Positions 33,445 through 43,159 of a stretch of 64,000 nucleotides of DNA are shown here, one piece after another. A program made the position numbers and the translations under genes. Source of the DNA: Styela clava (taxonomy: Eukaryota; Chordata; Ascidiacea; Stolidobranchia; Styelidae). The notes beneath the pieces are model-generated. The model saw only the letters and a list, made by a program, of their open reading frames with translations, made no database searches and was not told the origin of the DNA. The stretch covers positions 12,429,135 through 12,493,134 of the forward strand of contig NC_135255.1 of assembly GCF_964204865.1 (NCBI RefSeq). Reading direction: 5' to 3'. How positions within the stretch are numbered: position 1 is the stretch's first letter; the number at the start of each line of letters is the position of its first letter.

Positions 33445-35241
33445 ATGGACAATGGAAAGAATTCGCACAGCAATGGTGTTGATGCTGAGGAGGACACAGT
33501 TATGATATACAGGAATGAAGAGGAAGAGCCAGGGAGAAGAGGATTTCTATATTTGCTGACATCATTAGCTGCAATTGGTGGCTTTTTGTTTGGCTATGAC
33601 ACTGGAGTTGTCAGTGGGGCAATGATTTTATTGAAAGAAGAATTTGATTTAGACAACACATGGCAAGAATTAATTGTAGCAGTTGCAGTCGGTTTTGCAG
33701 CAATTTTTGCCTTAATTGGAAGTCCTTTGAATAATATTTGGGGTAGAAAAGGCGTCATACTTCTTTCAAGTGTAATATTTGCTCTGGGTTCTGTGCTAAT
33801 GGCAATTGCAAAAGATAAAGTTATGCTGTTAGTTGGGCGTGCCACAGTTGGCGCTGCTATTGGTCTATCTTCAATGACAATCCCTATGTATATTGCCGAG
33901 TCGTCACCTCCTGAAATCAGAGGCAAACTAGTGACAATTAATGTACTATTTATAACTGGAGGACAAGTCATTGCAAGCTGTGTCGATGGTTTATTTAGCA
34001 ATGACAAGGAGAATGGTTGGAGATTTATGCTTGGACTGGCAGCTATACCGGCAGCAATTCAGTTTGTTGGATTTTTATTTTTGCCCGAAAGCCCAAGGTG
34101 GTTAATTGAAAAAGGGAAATTGAACAAGGCAGCCCAGATACTCAAAAAGATATTAGGAAATGGATTGAAGGTGCAACACGAGATGGAAGCTTTGAAACGA
34201 ACATATGAAGAACAAAAAAGTGTACGATTTTGTCGATTATTCACTGAAACCAGTGTGAGACGCGCTCTATTTGTTGGATGTGGTATGCAAATGTTTCAAC
34301 AGCTAGTTGGAATAAATACTGTAATGTATTATTCTGCAACGATAATCCAGATGTCAGGAGTGAAGGATGATACAGTCGTGATATGGCTCGCAGCTGGTGT
34401 AGCCTCAATGAACTTTTTTGGAACAGTCATTGGAATTTGGCTTGTAGAACGCTTGGGACGACGAACCCTTTCATTACTTAGCATGGCTGGTGTATTATTC
34501 GCCCTGTTATTGTTATCTCTTGCATTTTTACTTCCAGCGATTCATACACCGTCTGTAACGTTAAATTCAACTGCGATATCACAGGATACAGAAGGCTGTT
34601 TCCTCCATTCTACTTGTGAGTCATGTATGCTTGATGACAAATGTGGCTTCTGTTACATGGAATTTACTAATAGTACTGGCGTCACTGAGTCTACTTGCAT
34701 ACCCTCTGCTGATGATCCTCGATTTTCATTGATTGGACGATGTGCAGAGGGAAATATAAGTACGGCTGGGAAATATGGACCCTATTTTGCTCAAAATTAT
34801 TGCCCTACCAAATATTCCTGGCTTGCTTTGATAGGCATGATATTTTATCTCATGTGTTTTGCACCTGGCATGGGACCAATGCCATGGACTGTTAATTCTG
34901 AAATATATCCACAATGGGCCCGAAGTGCTGGAAATGCAATGAGCACTGGCACTAATTGGGTTTTTAATGTTCTCATTTCATTAACATTTCTACATGTGTC
35001 ACAAATGCTGACTTATCAAGGTGCATTTTTGTTATATGCTGGATTCGCTTTCCTGGGATTTATCTTTATTTTTTTATTTTTGCCTGAAACAAAAGGAAAG
35101 CCACTGGAAGAGATAGAAGACCTTTTTTCTTCAAGGTGGATTGTATGCGGATCCAAATCCTCAGAGTCTTACAGAGTTATTCTAAACGGCAATGACACTT
35201 CAGATAATGATGATGGTGAAGACACTTTGTTTGTGAGATAG
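33445..35241 (+). CDS. SLC2A13: Proton/myo-inositol cotransporter (HMIT), SLC2 family
   Basis: An uninterrupted 598-codon frame. ATG at 33445 is the first in-frame start; the upstream in-frame TTG is not credible in a eukaryote. Major-facilitator sugar-transporter signatures appear in order: GGFLFGYDTGVVSGA (TM1), GRK after TM2, RGKLVTINVLFITGGQ, PESPRWL, QQLVGINTVMYYSATI (TM7), ERLGRRTL and PETKGK after TM12. A long extracellular loop (about residues 372-452), rich in Cys (CESCMLDDKCGFC), is the PSI-like insertion characteristic of SLC2A13 between TM9 and TM10. It contains N-glycosylation sequons. The family imports myo-inositol with protons. The acidic N terminus and the C-terminal tail are cytoplasmic. 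Vertebrate SLC2A13 has about ten exons; here the coding region has none split. AATAAA at 35401-35406 follows the stop by 160 bp. Confidence 0.95.
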   Translation: MDNGKNSHSNGVDAEEDTVMIYRNEEEEPGRRGFLYLLTSLAAIGGFLFGYDTGVVSGAMILLKEEFDLDNTWQELIVAVAVGFAAIFALIGSPLNNIWGRKGVILLSSVIFALGSVLMAIAKDKVMLLVGRATVGAAIGLSSMTIPMYIAESSPPEIRGKLVTINVLFITGGQVIASCVDGLFSNDKENGWRFMLGLAAIPAAIQFVGFLFLPESPRWLIEKGKLNKAAQILKKILGNGLKVQHEMEALKRTYEEQKSVRFCRLFTETSVRRALFVGCGMQMFQQLVGINTVMYYSATIIQMSGVKDDTVVIWLAAGVASMNFFGTVIGIWLVERLGRRTLSLLSMAGVLFALLLLSLAFLLPAIHTPSVTLNSTAISQDTEGCFLHSTCESCMLDDKCGFCYMEFTNSTGVTESTCIPSADDPRFSLIGRCAEGNISTAGKYGPYFAQNYCPTKYSWLALIGMIFYLMCFAPGMGPMPWTVNSEIYPQWARSAGNAMSTGTNWVFNVLISLTFLHVSQMLTYQGAFLLYAGFAFLGFIFIFLFLPETKGKPLEEIEDLFSSRWIVCGSKSSESYRVILNGNDTSDNDDGEDTLFVR

Positions 35242-37656
35242 TTAGTAATCATGTTAGGAATCCATATTTTTATTATATAACTATGTAACCTGTGAGCACC
35301 ATGGTATAATATATCATTAGATATATGCTTTTTGAAGATATCAATCAATTCCTAATCATTGATGGCAAATTGACAAATGAGATATTTAATGATATTATAT
35401 AATAAATAGATTTCCAAGTTATATATTTTCACTATATATTTTGTTAATATCTGTTTATAACTGTGATTTAATTACAAAAGGCACATACAGTCATTTTGAA
35501 TGAGTTGTAAATTGTGTGAAATATGAGCTATTTTTTGTGAATGTCAACTTTTTCATAGAAACGAAGCACTAATCTAGAATCTACCCATTAGTGTGAAACA
35601 TTTCAGGTCTACTGTAAGGATTAGAACTATTGTTAACTATCCAACACGACTTCCTAATGACTTCCCTTGAACTGATAATCATCAAATGGTGACACATGTT
35701 CTTATGCTTTAGCATTGGTGTATGTAATTTTATTTAGACACTTAGAGAATTTATTTTTATTTGCATTGCCTCAATATGAAGGAGCACTCCATTCTGATCC
35801 ATAATCGCCTGCATATATATACTGCGAGGAAATGAGCAAAAAAAAACTTGATTCATGACTAATATTATTGATTTTAGGCAAGTTTAACAGCATGAATAGA
35901 CCATATTATCCTTTTCAGTTGCATATTTTTGTTTCATCAACGAATATAATAAGATTAAAAGGAAAATTTAATTGTTATGTTTGAGACTATTTTTTAATTT
36001 ATCTGCGAGTCTGATATCTTCGAAGGGATAATCAGGAAAACAATAATTTTTTGATTCAATTTTAAAAATTTTTCACATGAAGCCAATCTAACTTCAATTA
36101 ATCTGTGCGTTGAACAAAGACCAATAATGTGCACTAGTAGTATGTTGTTTCCAGCTCAAAAGTTTTGAAAACTTGGTGACTAATCATGTTCTGACATACA
36201 GTTATGTTTTAGTAACAGAATATTAAATTGATAGTGCAATGGTAACAAGAACATGATGTGCGAAATTGTGTAATATTATGATTATAAATGTTACGTGTCA
36301 AAATTGCTTTGTGATTGCAGAATTATTTCTTTTGCTATATCGGTGTCATGGTATGGTTGATCAATATTTTGATTTTGTCATGTTTGGCACATAACAATTC
36401 GTTTTTTCAGCAGATGTGTTAGAATCAATATCGAACAGAACCACTTCCTCTTTTTATATTTCTAATTCTATAGATTAGTCTTCATTCCATGACAAATCAC
36501 AATGCAATCCAGATTTGTGAAGTAACCATGGAATTATGGATATGAATGCATTGTTGATTATTTTCACATCAGATTGCAATGCACAAAGTCAAGACTTAGA
36601 CTTTTTTAGAATTGTAGGAGTGGAACTTGATTTCCGTTCCATTGAACCTTTTCAATTTTTTTGTGTGCTAATTGTAGTGATCATTTTGGTTTGTAAAATT
36701 ATCAGAGAAATTAAGTGCAATAGAGACCTTACATTGTTGTACATTCTGCTACCTTCAAGATACTTCCTTTATCGTTAAGTCCTGGATTCTTCAGGTGTGT
36801 CACCTATTTTTTAATTTAGTAAATGGTGAATGAATACTATCAACCAACAGTAGAGTATATTTATTTTTCAGATGTAATTTGAATTGCTACTCAACAATGA
36901 CTGTTATGAGACCTTTCAGAAACGTATATTTATACTATATGTGGCCTAACATCTGTATTTTCACAATAGTCCCAACCCAAGTGCTCCTATTGCATGCCTT
37001 TCTTTTTAACTTAGATTAGTTTTTTGTGCAATGCCAATATGTAAATAAAATTTTCATCTATATATCAGAATATTTTTTCGCATTATATATTATGTTATGT
37101 ATATATGAAGTCTATCATTTACTGCAACTATTTTGACTGCCTCTTGGAACTACGTACATACATGAACAATTTTATATGAAATTGTTTTTATTTCTAAATT
37201 ATTTTGCTCAATTTATTACTGAAAGTTTAATATAGAATATAATAATGGTGTACATATTTCGGAAATGCACTCAAGATTCCCCATTCCAAAATACAATTTT
37301 TGGTAAATGAAATACTTTTTTCCTGCAAACACACCCATTTGATCGTACATGACATAGATCGAACAAATTTTACCAATATGTAGCTGTCAAAAATTCGTTA
37401 AAGATGTCCAAACTTCAAAAATTCATGATCGTGTCCAAAAGGCCAAAACTATTTTATCATATCTTTCGACTTGTATGGTGAAATTATGTTGAACAAGGGT
37501 ATATATGAATATTATGTGTTTGTTCGCCATCTTGACTGCTTATTTACTTTTCAATAGTTATTCTTTATGACTCATGTTCTGACTTTGTTCCTGTACTTTT
37601 TAGGTTAATATTTCTTTAATTAAACTTATTAGTGTTAGAAACAGTTTAAAGATAAA
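35242..37656. other. SLC2A13 3' flank and CHCHD2/10 upstream region
   Basis: AT-rich with no supported gene. Poly(A) hexamers AATAAA at 35401 and 37044 (+). An acceptor-like TTTTTAG at about 37597-37603 precedes the CHCHD ATG by about 50 bp, suggesting a 5' UTR intron. The 80-codon frame at 36536 is unsupported. Confidence 0.4.
35401..35406 (+). terminator. Poly(A) signal AATAAA for SLC2A13
   Basis: AATAAA 160 bp past the SLC2A13 stop codon in an AT-rich stretch. A further AATAAA at 37044-37049 could mark a longer 3' UTR. Confidence 0.5.
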
Positions 37657-38109
37657 ATGCCACGTGGCGGTAGAAGAAGTGCTGGTCGGTCGCCATCTCC
37701 AAGACCAGCGCCTGAAAGAAGAAGAGCACCCAGTCCACCACCTCCACAACAAACTCGGGCACCAGCCCATCCGCCACCTACACAAATGGCACCGCCGGCC
37801 GCACAGGGGCCAGGATTAATGGGACAAATGGCTGCTACAGCTGGAGGTGTTGCTATTGGAAGTGTGGTAGGACATGGAGTTTCAAGTGCCTTGTTTGGAG
37901 GCGGGAGTAGAGACAGTGGGTCCGATGTTACATATCAAGAACCACCACCTCAGCAGCAGCCACAACAATATAACCAGCAGCAGAATGTTTGTGGTTATGA
38001 GCTTGATCAATTTCTCCAGTGTGCTCAAAATAACCCAGATATAACCTTGTGTGAGGGATTCAATGATGCTCTCAAACAATGCAAAGCAAGATATAATCAA
38101 TATGTCTGA
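37657..38109 (+). CDS. CHCHD2: CHCHD2/CHCHD10-like mitochondrial twin CX9C protein
   Basis: A 150-residue product. It opens with MPRGGRRSAGRSPSPRP, a basic N terminus like the CHCHD2/10 mitochondrial targeting region. A Pro/Gln-rich segment follows, then a Gly/Ala-rich hydrophobic central helix (about residues 52-88, LMGQMAATAGGVAIGSVVGH) diagnostic of this family. The C-terminal CHCH domain has C-x9-C at CGYELDQFLQC and CEGFNDALKQC, the cysteines oxidised by the Mia40 route in the intermembrane space. Family members act in cristae organisation (MICOS), respiratory-chain support and stress transcription. Invertebrates usually have one gene ancestral to both vertebrate paralogs, so the symbol is a family label. 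The coding region is unsplit and ends 191 bp before AATAAA at 38300. A retrocopy origin is possible, but the frame is intact. Confidence 0.93.
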   Translation: MPRGGRRSAGRSPSPRPAPERRRAPSPPPPQQTRAPAHPPPTQMAPPAAQGPGLMGQMAATAGGVAIGSVVGHGVSSALFGGGSRDSGSDVTYQEPPPQQQPQQYNQQQNVCGYELDQFLQCAQNNPDITLCEGFNDALKQCKARYNQYV

Positions 38110-38299
38110 CTGGAGGACTTTTTACGTTCATTGAAATGTATGTTAAATTATTTTGTCACAGTAATTTTTTTCCCATTTCTATTTGAGTGTAATCTAAAAC
38201 CACCCATGTTGTGGATGCCAATTGCGTAACATAGGGCATTGTGTTCTTTTTAGCTTTATGGTGCTTGCCAAATTGTTGTAACCTCCAGGTATCCATTGA

Positions 38300-38305
38300 A
38301 ATAAA
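38300..38305 (+). terminator. Poly(A) signal AATAAA for CHCHD2/10-like gene
   Basis: AATAAA in the context TTGAAATAAAACTT, 191 bp downstream of the stop codon. Confidence 0.65.
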
Positions 38306-38651
38306 ACTTAAGTACTGGCACTCTTTGAAGAATTTGGACTAGGCTTCGAAATTTTGAAAAAAAATGGCGGCGATACCAAGGGAAGGGATGTTATTGTAGA
38401 GAGAGATTAAATGTTTTGGCAGAAATACAGTAACAATGTTTTTCGGTAAAGATTGGTGGGAACGATATGTGTATATTGAAAAGATAAATTCGCGGTTATT
38501 AGCCGACAATGGGGATCCAGCCACTAATATCACAGTAGTTTGGTAATCCAGATATAGCGATCGCTTCGAATAATTCAAGTGAAAGTGCGCTACATTGAGA
38601 AAATGAGGTATGTTACTATGATATCATTGTAAAGCGATATTGTAGGCGTTG

Positions 38652-39109
38652 TATTTAAGCGATCTTCGTCAATATGTCCAGAATGGGGAATACATTTCTG
38701 AAATAGGCTTTATCAAATGCGGAGTTTTACAGGGTTCCGCAATTATCTATTTTTATGTTATATTAATGATCTACCAGCTGCGTCTTCCTTTTATTCAACG
38801 CTATTTGCAGATGATACTTTCCTGTTGAGGTCCGCCTCCCCTTTGTCCGAACTTGAGAACAGTGAAAAATGAAATTCAATATGTCGATATTTAGTTAAAG
38901 GCAAATAAATTATCTTTAAATATTTATGGATGGAAAATAGTACTCACTTCAAACTCGTTTTAGGCAGTAAATAATTGAGCGAACCAACAGTATAAAATAT
39001 TTGGGGGTCACGATCGATGATAATATAAGCTGGAAACCGCATATTAGTCTAGTAGCCAGGAACCGTCCAAACCGTTGGTATTTTTATGAACTAAGACGCA
39101 TGAAACACG
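38652..39109 (+). pseudogene. Non-LTR retrotransposon reverse-transcriptase fragment
   Basis: The translation is broken across frames but keeps RT landmarks in order: YLSDLRQYVQ, then CGVLQGS (frame 1), then YINDLPAAS and the catalytic LFADDT (shifted frame), then KYLGVTIDDNISWKPHI. The set is typical of Jockey/CR1/Rex-like LINEs. At least two frameshifts and stop codons make it non-functional. No endonuclease domain or 3' tail was seen. It is joined directly at 39110 to a repeat also found at 48546. Confidence 0.8.
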
Positions 39110-39351
39110 CAGTTTTTGATACCAGTTCGACTATGCCACTGTTGGCATAGTAACCATAGTTGGTATCGTAGAAGTGTCATTATTTCATTGCTAAAATCAT
39201 GAATACCTGAATTGTATTTTACAAATATCGGTTGTTTTACAGACCTCTAAATGATCCACGCGTCACTAAACTTTGACTGATTTTAACAATACTGTCGGGA
39301 CCAGGGTTTGGCGAAATTACGTTTTTTTCTGTCTTCAGCTCATGACCATAG
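39110..39351 (+). repeat. Dispersed 242-bp repeat, copy 1
   Basis: Nearly identical, in the same orientation, to 48546-48828. It begins CAGTTTTTGATACCAGTTCG and ends CAGCTCATGACCATAG. The first 60 bp fold: GATACCA...CTATGC pairs with GCATAG...TGGTATC. It may be a non-autonomous element or the tail of a LINE, since copy 1 abuts RT sequence. Confidence 0.75.
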
Positions 39352-39802
39352 CAATTATTGTAATTTTGTTGTTGTCTAAAATGTCCTGTAGTGTCACATA
39401 CAATATGCACATTATTGGCATGGATTTACAGTGTAACATTAGGTAACTTGAGCAGCACCAGGAAATATTATGGGCTCCTGCTGTACCATCGCAAAAATTC
39501 ATAGCACAACCCAATGTAACGTTAATCCATGGTGGATTTGCCGTCTTGTAGTGTCTCGCTATATTTTACTATATTTTTTTTGAATCCACTAAGTAAGTCT
39601 TGTGTGTAACTTTTGTGTACTTTTTTCCATATTCAATAAAGCAACTGGTTGGACAATGAAACAAAACATGTAGCTGAAAATGTAAAATATATATTGCATC
39701 TAACAACATGCAAAATTTCTGGAATTTTCCTGTAGTGTCACTTAGAATAAACAGCCCATAATTCATCTCCATCTCTGTTTACTAAGAAAATGAACAATAT
39801 TT
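39352..39802. other. Intergenic, nothing recognised
   Basis: AT-rich. The word TGTAGTGTC recurs at about 39388, 39546 and 39731, possibly remnants of a repeat. No gene signal. Confidence 0.3.
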
Positions 39803-39906
39803 GGTACTCCTGAAGTATGCGCACCAAGATGTCGCACAACCTGAATTCTAACCTGGTACACAACCTGAGTTGTGCGCCATCTTGGTGCGCATACTGCAGG
39901 AGGTCC
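39803..39906. mobile_element. 104-bp hairpin MITE, 8-bp target duplication
   Basis: Ends GGTACTCCTGAAGTATGCGC and GCGCATACTGCAGGAGGTCC are inverse. Flanked by a perfect 8-bp duplication CAATATTT at 39795-39802 and 39907-39914. The ends resemble the larger element at 55834-56071 (shared AAGTATGCGCACCAAGATG-type word), so it is probably a deletion derivative of the same family. Confidence 0.85.
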
Positions 39907-40533
39907 CAATATTTTGCTAACGAAGTATTCAGAATAATATAAATATATCTCGTTTCGGTCGGTTGCATTTTCTATTTGGCTTTGTTTTTGATTTTGCATT
40001 CGTAACTCGTCAAAGGAACGTCGTCGTCAGAACTTTCGGACTCAACATGTTAAATATAATATCACGAAATGAAAACAGAGAACATCATTATTTATTGTTT
40101 CGATCAATGAGCGAGAAAGATATTTGTCAGAAAATATTTTTGGTGTCTATGTGAGGGATAATTGATCGTAAGCAGTTGTATAATGCCTCTTTGGGGAAAA
40201 AAAACTAGGTAATTATTATTTGAAAATATTATGAACCTGGGAGCCGTTGTTTTCTTCTTTTCTGATATCGTATTCACTATCCCACTACTAGTGCCTCCAG
40301 CATCATTGTCATCACAGTTCAAAATGACAAGAATAATGTTAGCATTGTACACTCTTGCGATTTCAGTTCTCGCGAGCTGCTTGACCCAATCGATGCCATG
40401 TTTTAGAAAAAAATAGATATGGTTAGTTGCCTGACCAAGCAAGAAAAAATGCAGTTTAAAGCTTTAATGTGAATGTGTGCAGTTTTTGTGTCGCATGCAG
40501 ATTCAATTACTTCATTTGTAAGACTAATCCAGA

Positions 40534-40975
40534 GAGGCGCAGTTCTTACCACTTCATGGCCTCTCCTGCCACGAACGAACCGCGGCAGCTCTTGCCGTGA
40601 TTTTATAGCGCTATTCATTATCCAGTAATCAGTATTATCGGTATATTCACAAATAAATGTACCCGTTTTCAATTAATCGTGCGGAATTATATCTACTTAA
40701 ACCCTAACCCTAACTCCAAATCGATCAAAACTGTATCCATAAGAAAAACGTCTCAACTTCCCCAATATTTATCACCATAAGGGACAGTCCTGTCTTTACG
40801 GACCACCTGCCGTGGTTACGGCAGCAAAATTTTACCTGCCATTGGTTTTCAATTTGCTGCCGCGGTAACGGTTGGTGTGTGGCAACTAAAAAGTCAGTCG
40901 CCATAGGTTTGGCCGTAGCGGCCACGGTATGGAAATACCGCCATGGTTTTGCGGCAGCTGCAGACGCCACAGAAA
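40534..40975 (+). repeat. Dispersed repeat family R1, copy B (longest)
   Basis: Starts GAGGCGCAGTTCTTACCACT and contains CGGCAGCTCTTGCCGTG, TTATAGCGCTATT and TCCCCAATATTTATCACCAT. It matches copy A (28912-29233, inverted) and copy C (54989-55165). GC-rich palindromic patches such as GCCATGGTTTTGCGGCAGC recur inside. No coding capacity seen. The CCCTAACCCTAA in its centre is not telomeric. Confidence 0.65.
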
Positions 40976-42208
40976 ACTTGAAACTGCACTTGAATCCCGA
41001 TGTGACACTGGTGATACATCAAGTGTAGACCTTCGTATGTCGAGTCAGTATTCACTCTATATTCTCAATTCATTCAACTTAGTAATCTATATCAAAGTAA
41101 CTAAGAAGCCAACTCACCATTTATTTGACACCAATCGGCATTCTTCATTCATGACCCGATGTTTCCAGGCTTTTCAGGATCTTGTCAAAAATCCCACACA
41201 CCATAATAAAAAATCCTCTGGAGCGCCACCTAACCGGCCGATCGGTGCACGAAAGCTGTACTGTTGAGTAACATTGGGCCCTAGGGATTCTATGATCTGT
41301 AACAGGGTAGTCCAAGGTTGATGGCCTCGCGGGCCACACTATTATTTTTGTATTGTTTGCGGGCCACAATATTGCCAAGAATAGGTGAACGTTGCAATAC
41401 AAAACAAACATTTTTATTGTCCAAACACATTGATCATTATTTGTAATTTATCAAGCTAAAACCACCGAAAACTCACTAAAACGTGCAAAATCTTACTATA
41501 TCTACATTTAGTGTAAGATTTCAAACTCTTTATAACGGAGAAAATGTCGTTTTAGATTGTCACCGACACAACTTACAGACATATTAAGTAAGCATTGTGG
41601 TATTTTTTCCCTCCCATATCCAGTCAAACATCTGCTTGAATTGGTCAGCTTTCTTTTCAAACTCATGTTTAAAAAATAATTGCAGATTGTTTGATTATCG
41701 AATTTTATCCAATTTTAAAGGGGAATTACGAAATTTTTTGACATATAGGCAGCATTTTTTACTGTTTAGGCTGGTTGCAAAAAAACACCCGCCAGAAATT
41801 ATGTTGTTCGGCCATTACATGAATAATTTAGTTATCAGGCATAGCCGAATAGCCAATATTGTTAGCATTCCCGTCCAAAAAATAGAAAACCAGTCAACAA
41901 TTTAGACTAGCCAAATAATACATTATTCAACTTTGCTAGTTGCCTTAGCTAGCCTTAACACTAGTCAATTCAGTGACGTTCATTAGTGATGTGGCAATAT
42001 ATCAAAAGATGTTGCTGGTTATTTGTACAGTATTACGAAACAACACCAAATGCGATTTTTTTGTTTACCCTCGCGCAAATGCGGCGCGGGCCTGGGTTTG
42101 GATCGTGTAACAGGGGTGTTACGTGGGGTTCTTTGGGGTTAATCATTTTGATTGCATTATTTGCAACTTCTGATTGTATATAGGTGTGTAGACCTATATC
42201 CTTTATAG
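40976..42208. other. Intergenic with a possible solo hAT left end
   Basis: At about 41312 CAGGGTAGTCCAAGG followed by GCGGGCCACAC resembles a hAT terminal region, but no matching right end or target duplication was found. Remaining sequence is AT-rich with no supported gene. Confidence 0.3.
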
Positions 42209-43159
42209 CAGGGGTGGCCAACACGTCGATCGCCATGTCTCGAGTAGTCGATCGCGTCTGATGTTGAGTGAATTTAATACCATACCCCAAAAATTGTCAT
42301 AACCAGTGTTGTGTGTTTAAAAACAGGAGGAATACAGTACTATACCTTCTCAAAACACGATATACATGACATACACTATTTGAGTCTGGGATGTCCGATA
42401 AAGCATTTCAAGTTTTGCCGCTGCCAAGTTTTAGGAATGAACGTGCTAAATATCACGTGTCTTGACTGAAAAACGATCCCACAATGCCTTCTGCAGTATG
42501 CGAAAGTTATTGCCTCACTCTAAGAATAGTATGATGATTTTTTTCTAATTTCAAGCGAGCAAAGAATCGGACTTGAAAAAACTATAAATTAGATACGGAA
42601 GTTTGAGCAGTCATGTAACCAGTGGCGGCGCGTCAATAGGGCCAACCGGGGCAATGCCCCGGTTGTTTTTTCGGTATAATAAAAAATATTCGAAAAATAT
42701 CTCAATATCGGTTGCACAGACTGTCTACACTAGCCATATTCTCCCGACATGGTTCATTTTTCGCTCGCAAAGCCTTCGCCGAACGTCGACGGGGCGACGC
42801 CGATTTTGCCCCGGTTGCTCATTGTATATCGTATTCTCTCTTTTATCTTCCACTCGCCGCGTTTGTCTCGTTTGTTTTCTGTTTCTTTTACTAAATCATC
42901 GGGGCCGATCGGGGCTAGCCCCGAAATTATGACGACACAATGCCGACGTTTCTTACAACAACGTGTTGACATATACATGCATTCCTTCTCGTGCTTTGGT
43001 TGCTTGAAGAGTTGATACTTTCCTCGCCTTCGTTTTTGTCGCTTGTTTCGCTATTTGAATCAGTTAGAGACCTTTAGTCCATTTGCTTTCGATTTCCCAC
43101 ATTCCTTTTGAGCTCCTCACTTCTTTCCGGCTTCGCATTTCTTAGCCTTAGACCTCATA

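Noticed and set aside
40700..40730. CCCTAACCCTAA, telomere-like word
   Set aside because: Only two units, inside the R1 repeat. Not a telomere array.
42603..42932. 109-codon frame in the left arm of the inner hAT
   Set aside because: Begins in the terminal inverted repeat and has no protein similarity I can see. The transposase starts further right.
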